A program made the position numbers and the translations under genes. Under the pieces are notes generated by a model. It saw only the letters and a program-made list of their open reading frames with translations, was not told where the DNA came from and ran no database searches. Below, in pieces: positions 53,762 through 62,324 of a DNA stretch of 64,000 nucleotides. Origin of the DNA: CALJFL01 sp036961205 (lineage in GTDB: Bacteria > Pseudomonadota > Gammaproteobacteria > Pseudomonadales > Halieaceae); contig JBALVI010000005.1 of the NCBI GenBank assembly GCA_036961205.1, positions 1 to 64,000 of the forward strand. The letters run 5' to 3'. The number at the start of each line of letters is the position of its first letter. The stretch's first letter is position 1.

Positions 53762-54088
53762 TCAGCCCTCCGATGCCTCGATCTCACATAATAGGGGGTG
53801 CTCGCTTTCGCGTGCGTACTGGTTTACCTGGGTCGCCTTCGTCTCGGCGATATCCCGCGTGTAGATACCACATACACCTTTGCCTTTGGTATGAACCGTA
53901 AGCATCACGTGCGTGGCTTGCTCTCGGTTCATTCGAAAGAACACTTCCAGTATTTCAACAACGAACTCCATTGGCGTGTAGTCGTCGTTCATCAATACAA
54001 CTTTGAACAAGGGCGGGCGTTTTAGTTCAGGCTTGGATTCCTCAAGCGCCACTCCGCCGTTCGAATCGCCGTCTTCTTCGGCGGACAT
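53762..54088 (-). CDS. clpS: ATP-dependent Clp protease adaptor ClpS
   Basis: About 108 residues from ATG 54088; the frame is open to a GTG at 54133, which would add 15 residues. The core is PPLFKVVLMNDDYTPMEFVV (NDDYT binds the N-terminal residue), then RMNREQATHVMLTVHTKGKG and GIYTRDIAETKATQVNQYAR. It hands N-degron proteins to ClpA, 19 bp downstream in the same operon. Confidence 0.94.
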   Translation of the reverse strand: MSAEEDGDSNGGVALEESKPELKRPPLFKVVLMNDDYTPMEFVVEILEVFFRMNREQATHVMLTVHTKGKGVCGIYTRDIAETKATQVNQYARESEHPLLCEIEASEG

Positions 54089-54367
54089 CCGCCAATCTAT
54101 GCTCTTAATAATGTGTTTCACACCGCCGCTCACAACTACAACCGATTACTGTATATGGGTCCATTATAAGGAAATTCAAACGTCGAACCATACTCACACT
54201 CATAATGGTTTGTTTGCTATGGTAGATGGTTCGCGGAAAGCCAGCTGGCCTTTGGTCCTGTTCTTCTTGAATTGGTCTTAAAGGGGGTTGGTTTTTTTGT
54301 GGGGGTTTGGGTGGGTTCGCTCTGCGCTGCCCGCAATTGCTGGGGCTAGTAGCTGAGTGCCCTGCCC

Positions 54368-54562
54368 GGCTTGCGCTGCTGGAAACCGTTTGGGAGGACA
54401 GCCCCTGTCTTTTTCACGGGCCAAGATTGCTGCGCAACTCGACGATTTTTCGCTGTGCGAAAAATTCGGACTCAGACAGTGCTCGCTGAAAGCATCTTGA
54501 CCCGTGAAAAAGCCAAAGCGGGACTTGATGGTCCTCCCAAACGGTTTCCAGCAGCACAAGCC
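54368..54562. repeat. nested long palindrome (B)
   Basis: Outer arms of 32 bp (54368-54399 and 54531-54562, one mismatch; inner part AAACCGTTTGGGAGGAC) enclose a second inverted pair of 19 bp with one mismatch (54409-54427 and 54494-54512; CTTTTTCACGGG type). The centre holds a third small hairpin, ATTTTTCGC-TGT-GCGAAAAAT. The inner edge of the outer arms is GGAC/GTCC, as in elements C and D. It lies between clpS and icd. No coding frame was recognised. Confidence 0.85.
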
Positions 54563-54601
54563 TCTATCTCTGTGTAAATTGAATTACGCTGGATGCTTCA
54601 A

Positions 54602-54669
54602 GAGGGGGTTTACATCTTTTTTTTCACAATGCCCCACCCTTGTGCAAACAAAAAGATGTAAACCCCCTC
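54602..54669. repeat. long palindrome with shared loop core (A2)
   Basis: Perfect 20-bp arms, GAGGGGGTTTACATCTTTTT at 54602-54621 and its inverse at 54650-54669. The loop contains CAATGCCCCACCCTTG (54627-54642), the reverse complement of the A1 loop core at 48641-48656. It is downstream of the icd terminator on the minus strand and 40 bp from palindrome B. The remaining spacer up to clpS shows a G/T-rich run (54280-54320) and no gene. Confidence 0.9.
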
Positions 54670-54747
54670 CTCCAGACTAACGCCCACATACCACGCCCTT
54701 CACACCAGACCCTTGATATCGTTACCGCCAAACCCAGCCCGCAGCCA

Positions 54748-54776
54748 CAAAAAAGGCCCGTATCTCTACGAGCCTT
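54748..54776 (-). terminator. rho-independent terminator of icd
   Basis: On the minus strand, AAGGCTCGT-AGAGAT-ACGGGCCTT makes an imperfect 9-bp stem followed directly by TTTTTT, 20 bp after the icd stop codon. This is a standard intrinsic terminator. Confidence 0.85.
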
Positions 54777-54795
54777 AAGCACAGCAACAACCGCT

Positions 54796-56049
54796 CTACA
54801 TATTGTCGATAATCTTCTGCCCAAACTCCGAACAACTCACCAATGTTGCACCGTCCATCTGACGCTCAAAATCGTAAGTCACCGTGCCCTGCTGAATAGC
54901 GCCATTCATGCCATCGATAATTAAATCGGCAGCTTCATTCCAGCCCATGTGCCGCAACATCATCTCCGCCGAAAGAATCAAGGAACCGGGGTTCACCTTA
55001 TCCTGGCCCGCGTATTTTGGTGCTGTTCCGTGGGTCGCTTCAAACAGTGCAATACTGTCGGACAGATTGGCTCCAGGTGCAATCCCAATACCGCCAACTT
55101 GTGCCGCCAGCGCATCGGATAGATAGTCGCCGTTAAGATTTAGCGTGGCCACTACACTGTAATCTTTCGGCCGAGTAAGGACTTGCTGCAGCATGGCATC
55201 GGCGATTACGTCTTTAATAATGATTTCCTCGCCAGAGTTGGGATTTTTCATAGACACCCAGGGGCCGCCATCGAGCAGTTCACCACCGAATTCCTGTTGC
55301 GCCAGTTCGTAGCCCCAATCTCGGAAGGCACCCTCGGTGAACTTCATGATATTGCCCTTGTGAACCAGTGTTACCGAGGGCAAATTGTGATCTATGGCGT
55401 ATTGAATGGCCTTGCGCACCAATCGTTTGGTGCCTTGCTCGGAAACCGGCTTGATGCCAATGCCCACGTTTTCGGTGAAGCGGATTTTGGTTGCACCCAT
55501 CTCGTTGATCAAAAAATCAACAACTTTTTGGGCATCTTCGGAGCCGGCCTGATACTCAATGCCGGCATATATGTCCTCGGAGTTCTCTCTAAATATGACC
55601 ATGTCGCAGTCGCCAGGCGCTTTTACTGGCGAAGGCACGCCCTCGAACCAGCGTACCGGACGTAGGCAGGTGTAAAGGTCCAGTTCCTGCCGTAAGGCGA
55701 CGTTCAAGGAGCGGAAACCGCCGCCAACTGGCGTGGTCAGTGGGCCTTTGATCGCAACGGAGTATTCTTTGATGGCATCCAGGGTTTCCTCAGGGAACCA
55801 GTCGCCATCGTAGAGCTCAGCGGCTTTTTCACCGGTGTAAATCTCCATCCAGGATATCTTTCGCTCACCGCTGTAGGCCTTATTAACGGCAGCGTCGACG
55901 ACATTCAACATGACTGGACTGATATCAACACCGATGCCGTCCCCTTCGATGTACGGGATAATTGGATTGTTTGGAACGTGCAGGCTGTAGTCTGCATTGA
56001 CCACTACTTGCTCGCCTTCACTAGGTATTTGGATGTGTCTGTAGCCCAT
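54796..56049 (-). CDS. icd: NADP-dependent isocitrate dehydrogenase
   Basis: A 417-residue TCA-cycle enzyme. ATG 56049 has AGGAG upstream; the frame is open to 56103 but without support. It shows NPIIPYIEGDGIGVDISPVM, the phosphorylatable-Ser region GPLTTPVGGGFRSLNVALRQ, RENSEDIYAGIEYQ, VTLVHKGNIMKFTEGAFRDW and LFEATHGTAPKYAGQDKVNP. It is divergent from rluE, the same order as in E. coli. Confidence 0.96.
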   Translation of the reverse strand: MGYRHIQIPSEGEQVVVNADYSLHVPNNPIIPYIEGDGIGVDISPVMLNVVDAAVNKAYSGERKISWMEIYTGEKAAELYDGDWFPEETLDAIKEYSVAIKGPLTTPVGGGFRSLNVALRQELDLYTCLRPVRWFEGVPSPVKAPGDCDMVIFRENSEDIYAGIEYQAGSEDAQKVVDFLINEMGATKIRFTENVGIGIKPVSEQGTKRLVRKAIQYAIDHNLPSVTLVHKGNIMKFTEGAFRDWGYELAQQEFGGELLDGGPWVSMKNPNSGEEIIIKDVIADAMLQQVLTRPKDYSVVATLNLNGDYLSDALAAQVGGIGIAPGANLSDSIALFEATHGTAPKYAGQDKVNPGSLILSAEMMLRHMGWNEAADLIIDGMNGAIQQGTVTYDFERQMDGATLVSCSEFGQKIIDNM

Positions 56050-56181
56050 AATATACTCCTGAATGCTAACTAGGAACGGCCAGTACCACCTGATGGGGAT
56101 CAAGGCCGACCACCAAAAAAGGCGAATAGTGTATCAGGAATAGTTTAGAATCGGATGTCACATACCGAGAATTGTTGATTC

Positions 56182-56769
56182 GTGTCAGAGCTCATACTAC
56201 TGAATAAACCCTACCAGGTGCTCAGCCAGTTTACCGATACCGAGGGCCGTAAAACGCTAGCCGACTACGTTCAGGCACCCGGCTTTCGAGCCGCCGGCAG
56301 GTTGGATTATGACTCAGAGGGTTTGTTACTGTTATCCGATGATGGCGTTTTACAGCAACGGATTGCCAACCCGGATCACAAAATGTGGAAAACTTATCAG
56401 GTACAGGTTGAGGGCCTGGTCGATGAGGAGGCGCTGTCCCGACTGGCCGCCGGCGTGTTGCTCAACGATGGACCCACGAAGCTGGCAAAAGCGAAGAGTA
56501 TTGCTGCCCCCGATCTATGGCCGCGAGTGCCCCCCATACGTCAACGCAAGAATATTGCAGTCAGCTGGTTGGAGCTATCTATTCGCGAAGGCCGCAACCG
56601 TCAGGTAAGGCGGATGACCGCGGCCGTAGGCTTGCCCACGTTGCGCTTGATACGGGTGAAGATTGGCGAGTGGTCTCTGGATGATTTACAGCCCGGCCAA
56701 CACACCCGGGTTGCCGTAAATATGCCCCAAGCGTCAAAGGCACGACCTCATCGCAGAAATCGGAAGTAG
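56182..56769 (+). CDS. rluE: 23S rRNA pseudouridine synthase RluE
   Basis: A 195-residue RsuA-family enzyme without an S4 domain: LILLNKPYQVLSQFTD, the catalytic GRLDYDSEGLLLLSDDG (Asp), and REGRNRQVRRMTAAVGLPTL. E. coli RluE modifies U2457. It starts at GTG 56182. First gene of a tightly packed rluE-nudJ-mnmA-hflD-purB unit. Confidence 0.92.
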   Translation: MSELILLNKPYQVLSQFTDTEGRKTLADYVQAPGFRAAGRLDYDSEGLLLLSDDGVLQQRIANPDHKMWKTYQVQVEGLVDEEALSRLAAGVLLNDGPTKLAKAKSIAAPDLWPRVPPIRQRKNIAVSWLELSIREGRNRQVRRMTAAVGLPTLRLIRVKIGEWSLDDLQPGQHTRVAVNMPQASKARPHRRNRK

Positions 56770-56774
56770 TTATT

Positions 56775-57227
56775 ATGAGCACATGGAAACCCAACGCCAC
56801 AGTCGCCACCGTGATAGAACGGGAGGGTCGATATTTACTGGTTGAGGAGCGTGATAAAACCAGCGGAGAAATGGTGTTTAATCAGCCCGCCGGGCACCTT
56901 GAGCAAGGTGAATCGTTGGTCGCCGCTGCTTATCGTGAAACCATGGAAGAAACCGGCTGGGAGATCGGTTTGACCGGCGTACTTAGCGTGTCCCTTTACA
57001 CGGCACCCAGTAACGGCATTACCTACTTGCGGACAACATTTGTGGGCACCGCGGTGCGGCAAGCCGAAGGCGCCGTACTGGATTCTGACATCCACGCAGT
57101 ACACTGGTTCAGCCCTGATGAAATACGCGCCAATTCTGCTAGAATGCGCAGCCCCATGGTGCTGGCATCAATAGAGCAGCACCTGCTGGGCGTGTGTTAC
57201 CCCTTGGATTTAATAGTCATACCATGA
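56775..57227 (+). CDS. nudJ: Nudix phosphatase NudJ
   Basis: A 150-residue Nudix hydrolase. The box at residues 40-62 (GHLEQGESLVAAAYRETMEE followed by TGW) is complete with the REUxEE metal glutamates. NudJ in E. coli cleaves HMP-PP and nucleoside di/triphosphates. It starts five bases after rluE and overlaps mnmA by four bases (ATGA). Confidence 0.93.
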   Translation: MSTWKPNATVATVIEREGRYLLVEERDKTSGEMVFNQPAGHLEQGESLVAAAYRETMEETGWEIGLTGVLSVSLYTAPSNGITYLRTTFVGTAVRQAEGAVLDSDIHAVHWFSPDEIRANSARMRSPMVLASIEQHLLGVCYPLDLIVIP

Positions 57228-58318
57228 GTCTCAATTCAGCCTGTAAAGTCATTGTCGGAATGTCCGGCGGTGTCGATTCCTCTGTTTCTGCCCTGTTGCT
57301 AAAGGAGCAGGGCTACCGGGTGGAAGGCTTGTTTATGAAAAACTGGGATGAGGACGACGGCACCGAGTACTGCACTGCCAAGGAAGATTACGCCGACGCA
57401 CAGGCAGTTGCCGACAAGTTGGGCATAAAGCTGCACGGCGCCAATTTTGCCGCGGAATATTGGGATAATGTGTTTGAACATTTCCTCGAGGAATACCGGG
57501 CGGGCCGAACCCCGAATCCGGATATCCTGTGCAATCGGGAAATTAAATTTAAGGCGTTTTTAGAATATGCGCTTAGCCTGGGCGCCGACTTCATCGCCAC
57601 CGGCCACTATACTCGCCGTGGCGAACTGGATGGTAAGGGCACTTTGCTCAAAGGTCTGGACGGCAACAAGGACCAGAGTTACTTCCTGCATGCGGTAGGA
57701 CACCGCGAACTGGAAAAGACCATTTTCCCCATTGGTGATATAGAAAAGCCAAAGGTGCGAGCGCTGGCAGAAGACGCTGGCCTGGTCACCCATAACAAAA
57801 AGGATTCTACTGGTATCTGTTTTATTGGCGAGCGTCGATTCACCGACTTTCTGCAGCAGTACCTGCCGGCGCAGCCCGGTGAAATATTCAGCGTCGAGGA
57901 TGAACATCTGGGCCAGCATCAGGGGCTTATGTACCACACTATAGGGCAGCGCCAGGGTCTGGGCATAGGCGGCTTGGCAAACCACTCCGAGGCGCCCTGG
58001 TATGTCGTTGGCAAAGACCTGGACAACAACATACTGCGTGTTGCACAGGGTAACGAGCACCCCGCCCTGTTCGCCAGCGAACTGCGCACCGGCAGCATTT
58101 TTTGGGTGGCCGAAGAAGCACCAACCGCTCCCTTTCAATGTATGGCCAAAGTTCGTTACCGACAGCCGGACCAGGCCTGCACGGTAACAAGTACAGCACA
58201 TGGCTATGACGTTGTGTTCGAAGGGGCCCAGCGCGCTATTACTCCCGGACAGTCAGTGGTGTTTTACGATGGCGACCTCTGTCTTGGCGGCGGCGTGATT
58301 GAGCAGACTATACAATGA
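57224..58318 (+). CDS. mnmA: tRNA-specific 2-thiouridylase MnmA
   Basis: A 364-residue tRNA sulfurtransferase making s2U34. PP-loop VGMSGGVDSSVSALLL, then the MKNWDEDDGTEYCTAKEDYA insertion, catalytic Cys in NPDILCNREIKF and the partner Cys in STGICFIGERRF. ATG 57224 lies in the ATGA overlap with nudJ, and its stop overlaps the hflD start in the same way, so translation is probably coupled. Confidence 0.96.
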   Translation: MSLNSACKVIVGMSGGVDSSVSALLLKEQGYRVEGLFMKNWDEDDGTEYCTAKEDYADAQAVADKLGIKLHGANFAAEYWDNVFEHFLEEYRAGRTPNPDILCNREIKFKAFLEYALSLGADFIATGHYTRRGELDGKGTLLKGLDGNKDQSYFLHAVGHRELEKTIFPIGDIEKPKVRALAEDAGLVTHNKKDSTGICFIGERRFTDFLQQYLPAQPGEIFSVEDEHLGQHQGLMYHTIGQRQGLGIGGLANHSEAPWYVVGKDLDNNILRVAQGNEHPALFASELRTGSIFWVAEEAPTAPFQCMAKVRYRQPDQACTVTSTAHGYDVVFEGAQRAITPGQSVVFYDGDLCLGGGVIEQTIQ

Positions 58319-58959
58319 AACAGAATAACCTTTCCCTGATAGAGCAACAGGTACTGGCGCTGGCCGGCGTTGCCCAGGCTGCACGGATCGTCGACCAAGT
58401 GGCCAAATCCGGCAGCTATCCGATGGAATTTCTGGAGGCGTCAATTCACAGTCTGTTTGTGTTTGAGCCCGATAGTACCGCGGACGTCTACGGTGGAACC
58501 GCAGGGGTTAAGTTGGGTTTGCAGAATATCAGCGCCCTACTGGCCAGCCAGCATGAACCAGAGAGCCGGGAAGTCGTACGTTATCTGTTCAGTATTCTTC
58601 ATCTGGAACGGAAATTCGCTGCCAGAAATGACATGGTTGAGGTCGTGCACTCCCGTCTTGAACACGCCAGCTTTAACGCAGAACATTTCACCACTAATAT
58701 CGACGATATTTGCCGCAACATTTCCGGGATATATCAGGATACGCTCAGTCATCTACGCTATCGAATCAATGTGACCGGTAGCGCCAAGCACTTGCATGAG
58801 GAGCGCAATGCCAACCTGGTAAGGGCGGTTCTTCTCGCGGGAATCCGCTCCGCGTTTCTCTGGCGTCAGCTAGGTGGACGACGTTGGAAGCTACCTTTAC
58901 AACGACGGCAGATGTTACGCCTGTCTCAGGAACTGTCACGCGGTCTCGGCGTGGTGTAA
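58315..58959 (+). CDS. hflD: high-frequency lysogenization protein HflD homologue
   Basis: A 214-residue all-helical, membrane-associated protein: LALAGVAQAARIVDQVAKSG, EASIHSLFVFEPDSTADVYG and GVKLGLQNISALL match HflD. In E. coli it modulates lambda CII stability; the general role is unclear. It is coupled to mnmA by ATGA and followed by purB. Confidence 0.92.
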   Translation: MKQNNLSLIEQQVLALAGVAQAARIVDQVAKSGSYPMEFLEASIHSLFVFEPDSTADVYGGTAGVKLGLQNISALLASQHEPESREVVRYLFSILHLERKFAARNDMVEVVHSRLEHASFNAEHFTTNIDDICRNISGIYQDTLSHLRYRINVTGSAKHLHEERNANLVRAVLLAGIRSAFLWRQLGGRRWKLPLQRRQMLRLSQELSRGLGVV

Positions 58960-58995
58960 AATCGCGCCTCGCCCCATCGCACTATGGAGTACAAC

Positions 58996-60366
58996 ATGGA
59001 ATTGTCAGCACTGACCGCGGTCTCACCCATCGACGGGCGCTACGGCAGTAAAACTGCAGAATTGCGCAGTGTTTTTAGCGAATTCGGCCTGATCCAGCGG
59101 CGCGTCCTGGTAGAGATTCGCTGGTTGCAATGTCTTGCGAGTCATCAAGATATTGACGAGGTCCCGCCACTGTCAGACGCTGCCAACAGCTTGCTGGAAA
59201 AAATCGTTAGTGATTTTTCCGAGGCGGATGCCAGCCGTATTAAAGACATTGAGAGTACTACCAACCACGATGTCAAAGCAGTGGAGTATTTCATCAAGGA
59301 ACGCTTTGCGGGCAACAGCGAGCTTGAAGCCATCGCGGAGTTTGTGCACTTCGCATGCACCTCTGAAGACATCAACAACCTTTCTCACGCCCTGATGCTG
59401 CGCGATGGCATTAGCACGGTAATGCTGCCGTCCATGAGCCAAATAGTGGCGGCATTAACCAAGCTTGCTCACAGCAGCGCAGGTGCTGCCATGCTGTCAC
59501 GTACCCACGGGCAAACAGCAAGCCCCACCACTATGGGTAAGGAAATCGCCAATGTGGTAGCCCGCTTGCAGCGACAGCTGTCGACGGTAGAGCGCAATGA
59601 GTTTCTGGGCAAGATCAACGGTGCTGTCGGCAACTACAATGCGCACATATCTGCTTACCCACAGCTCGACTGGCAGGCCAACGCGCAGAACTTTGTTGAG
59701 TCCTTAGGTCTCACCTGGAACCCCTACACCACCCAGATTGAACCCCATGACTATATGGCAGAGTTGTTTGATGCGCTGGCCCGATTCAACACTATTCTTG
59801 TCGACTTTAATCGCGATATCTGGGGTTACATCTCTCTGGGCTATTTCAAGCAGAGAACGGTAGCGGGTGAAGTCGGATCGTCGACCATGCCACACAAGGT
59901 TAATCCCATTGATTTCGAAAACTCAGAGGGCAATCTGGGTATAGCCAACGCCGTGTTTTCCCACCTTGCAACAAAGTTGCCTGTGAGTCGCTGGCAGCGC
60001 GACCTCACCGACAGTACGGTGTTGCGCAATATGGGTGTTGGCATGGGCTATAGTCTTATCGCCTACGGCTCCTGTTTAAAGGGCATAAGCAAATTGCAGT
60101 TAAATGAAGCCCGTTTGCTGGCAGACCTTGATAGCAGCTGGGAAGTACTCGCCGAGCCTATCCAAACGGTAATGCGTCGCTATGGCATCGAACAGCCCTA
60201 CGAAAAACTAAAAGAACTCACACGGGGGCAAGATATGAGCCGTGAAGTTATTCAAGCCTTCGTCGAAAAACTTGAGATCCCTGACACCGCAAAGCAGGGC
60301 TTGCTTGAGCTCACGCCCGCCAGCTATATAGGCAATGCTGTTGCGCAGGCCCAGAGCCTCGAGTAG
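58996..60366 (+). CDS. purB: adenylosuccinate lyase
   Basis: A 456-residue fumarase-superfamily enzyme of purine synthesis. It begins MELSALTAVSPIDGRYGSKT like E. coli PurB, so ATG 58996 (GGAG upstream) is preferred over ATG 58984. Motifs: TTNHDVKAVEYFIKERF, MLSRTHGQTASPTTMGKE and the signature GSSTMPHKVNPIDFENSEGN. Confidence 0.97.
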   Translation: MELSALTAVSPIDGRYGSKTAELRSVFSEFGLIQRRVLVEIRWLQCLASHQDIDEVPPLSDAANSLLEKIVSDFSEADASRIKDIESTTNHDVKAVEYFIKERFAGNSELEAIAEFVHFACTSEDINNLSHALMLRDGISTVMLPSMSQIVAALTKLAHSSAGAAMLSRTHGQTASPTTMGKEIANVVARLQRQLSTVERNEFLGKINGAVGNYNAHISAYPQLDWQANAQNFVESLGLTWNPYTTQIEPHDYMAELFDALARFNTILVDFNRDIWGYISLGYFKQRTVAGEVGSSTMPHKVNPIDFENSEGNLGIANAVFSHLATKLPVSRWQRDLTDSTVLRNMGVGMGYSLIAYGSCLKGISKLQLNEARLLADLDSSWEVLAEPIQTVMRRYGIEQPYEKLKELTRGQDMSREVIQAFVEKLEIPDTAKQGLLELTPASYIGNAVAQAQSLE

Positions 60367-60375
60367 GCGCCAATT

Positions 60376-61485
60376 ATGGTCGCCAGCGAGCTAAATCTAG
60401 ATCGACAACATTTTTTGGCGGAGCACTGGCAAAAAAAACCACTGCTTATACCGGCAGCCTTAAGTAATTTCGAGGTGCCCATCAGTGCGGATGAGCTTGC
60501 TGGTCTGGCCCTGGAAGATGAGGTCGAGTCCCGAATTATTGAATATCACGAAGGCCAATGGCGCCTGCAGCACGGCCCGTTGACCCCTGAAGATTTCGAC
60601 CGCACTCCACCCTGGACGTTATTGGTTCAGGCTGTCGATCACTACATTCCCGCAGTGGCCGAGCTGCGACAGCTCATCGACTTTATACCCCAATGGCGAG
60701 TCGACGACGTTATGGTTAGTTACGCAGTGGACGGTGGCAGCGTGGGTCCTCACTACGATAACTACGATGTCTTTCTGTTACAGGGCGAGGGTCAGCGCTT
60801 GTGGAAGCTGGGCCAGAGCTGCGACTCGCAGAGCGCCACTTTACCCCACGACTCACTGCGGATACTGACTGAGTTTCATACTGAGAAGGAATTCCTGCTC
60901 AATCCCGGAGACATTCTGTACGTGCCGCCCGGGGTCGCGCATTGGGGAATAGCACAAGGCGAGTGCACCACCTTCTCCATCGGCTTTCGCGCGCCCAGGA
61001 TCAACGACATGTTGTCCCGCTGGGCCGATACTACGTTGGAGCAGCTAGACTCGGAGCTGTTCTATACCGACCCTGAATTCTCAAACGACTCTAACCGGCC
61101 AGGTGAAATTAGCCGGCAAGAGCGCGATCAGGTGCGAAGGCTTTTACTGAGTGCCGTCGATAAACTGGACGCGGGAAATTGGTTTGGTGAACTGGTCACT
61201 GAGCCCCGCTATCCAGTTATCGACGAGGGTGAAGACGTATCGCTAGCGTCGGAACCAGGGGGAATACTTTATCTAATGGCCGAGGCAAAACTTGCCTGGC
61301 AGGAGGACGAAGGCGGTATCACAGTGTTCTCCAACGGTGAGTCCCTACAATTTCGGCTTGAAGTGCTGGAACTATTGGTAAAGCTTTGCGAGACTAGAGA
61401 AATTGAAGCCGAGGCGTTGCCAACGACTGAAGGCCGGCGGCTATTAGACTTTCTGCAGCGAACTGGAGCGGTCCATGTCCAATGA
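60376..61485 (+). CDS. roxA: ribosomal protein uL16 3-hydroxylase (RoxA/YcfD-like, JmjC fold)
   Basis: A 369-residue Fe(II)/2-oxoglutarate oxygenase. NFEVPISADELAGLALEDEV and ESRIIEYHEGQWRLQHGPLT are typical of the family start. The iron motif VGPHYDNYDVFLLQGEGQR (H126, D128) pairs with a distal His in VPPGVAHWGIAQGECTTFSI. E. coli YcfD hydroxylates Arg81 of L16. It begins nine bases after purB and overlaps the next gene by 11 bp. Confidence 0.92.
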   Translation: MVASELNLDRQHFLAEHWQKKPLLIPAALSNFEVPISADELAGLALEDEVESRIIEYHEGQWRLQHGPLTPEDFDRTPPWTLLVQAVDHYIPAVAELRQLIDFIPQWRVDDVMVSYAVDGGSVGPHYDNYDVFLLQGEGQRLWKLGQSCDSQSATLPHDSLRILTEFHTEKEFLLNPGDILYVPPGVAHWGIAQGECTTFSIGFRAPRINDMLSRWADTTLEQLDSELFYTDPEFSNDSNRPGEISRQERDQVRRLLLSAVDKLDAGNWFGELVTEPRYPVIDEGEDVSLASEPGGILYLMAEAKLAWQEDEGGITVFSNGESLQFRLEVLELLVKLCETREIEAEALPTTEGRRLLDFLQRTGAVHVQ

Positions 61486-61966
61486 CCTCCAATTTATTAG
61501 CGGTGTGCACTACCCCGCGCCTTTTGACGACCTGGCTGTAGAGCTGGCTCTTACCGCATCGCGCCAAATTTGCATTCTCAGCCCGTCTCTCGATCATGTT
61601 GTATTCGACAGGCCGGAGCTTACTGACGCCCTTTCGGCGCTCGCACGTCGAGGTCGGGAGTCCCTGATTAGAATCCTGATCAGCGACCCTCGACCCATTA
61701 TCCAACGAGGCCATCGCTTACTCGAACTGGCGAGAAAACTACCTAGTTCAGTCAAGCTGCAAAAACTTGCAGAGCACCCGGATTGGCGAGGAGAGACTAT
61801 TATCACGCGAGACGGCAGCGGGGTACTGTATAAACCCGGAGATTCAAACGAAAAGGGATTTTTCGAACCGGACTCTCGCGCATCAACCCAGCGCCATGTC
61901 GATTTATTCAATGAACTGTGGCGCTACAGTGTCCCGGATATCGAATTCAGGTCACTCAGCCTGTGA
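61475..61966 (+). CDS. PLD-like/DUF7931-type protein
   Basis: A 163-residue cytosolic protein. ELALTASRQICILSPSLDHV, RPELTDALSALARRGRESLI and RILISDPRPIIQRGHRLLEL look like the phospholipase-D-like domain often fused behind a GNAT domain in pseudomonads (DUF7931); this assignment is from memory of the pattern and not certain. No HKD motif is present, so PLD catalysis is doubtful. It is encoded within the roxA unit (11-bp overlap). Confidence 0.65.
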   Translation: MSNDLQFISGVHYPAPFDDLAVELALTASRQICILSPSLDHVVFDRPELTDALSALARRGRESLIRILISDPRPIIQRGHRLLELARKLPSSVKLQKLAEHPDWRGETIITRDGSGVLYKPGDSNEKGFFEPDSRASTQRHVDLFNELWRYSVPDIEFRSLSL

Positions 61967-61992
61967 GCTTAGGGGCGATACTGAGTAATGCA

Positions 61993-62310
61993 CTAATCGT
62001 CCAGCATTAATCCAACTTCATTGCCTTCATAGATCAACTCAAACACCCTCAGGTGGCGACAATTTTGCTTGCCTGTACGCACTGGCGTGCCATCCGAGAT
62101 AGCAAAACGATAACCGTGCAAAGGACACTCCAGAATATCGTTGCTGATAACAGCCTCTGCCAGTGGGTGCGCCTGATGTGGGCAGAACGCCTCCAACAGG
62201 ATAAGCACGCCATGGTCCTGGCGCAGCAGTAGTTGCAGGCTGTCTATCTTGAAATTGTTACGGTAGCCGTCGTGCAGATTGATGAGTTTCTCAAGGGCCT
62301 GAAAACGCAT
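61993..62310 (-). CDS. small Rieske [2Fe-2S] protein
   Basis: A 105-residue Rieske ferredoxin-like domain. The cluster ligands are CPHQAHPL (C43, H45) and CPLHGYRF (C62, H65), with the usual spacing. There is no membrane anchor or fused oxygenase part. It follows meaB by 14 bp and converges with the PLD-like gene. It could deliver electrons to an unknown oxygenase. Confidence 0.88.
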   Translation of the reverse strand: MRFQALEKLINLHDGYRNNFKIDSLQLLLRQDHGVLILLEAFCPHQAHPLAEAVISNDILECPLHGYRFAISDGTPVRTGKQNCRHLRVFELIYEGNEVGLMLDD

Positions 62311-62324
62311 CCTACGATCCCGGG

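Noticed and set aside
53257..53901. 214-codon frame antisense to clpA/clpS
   Set aside because: Overlaps two well-supported genes and has no homology signal.
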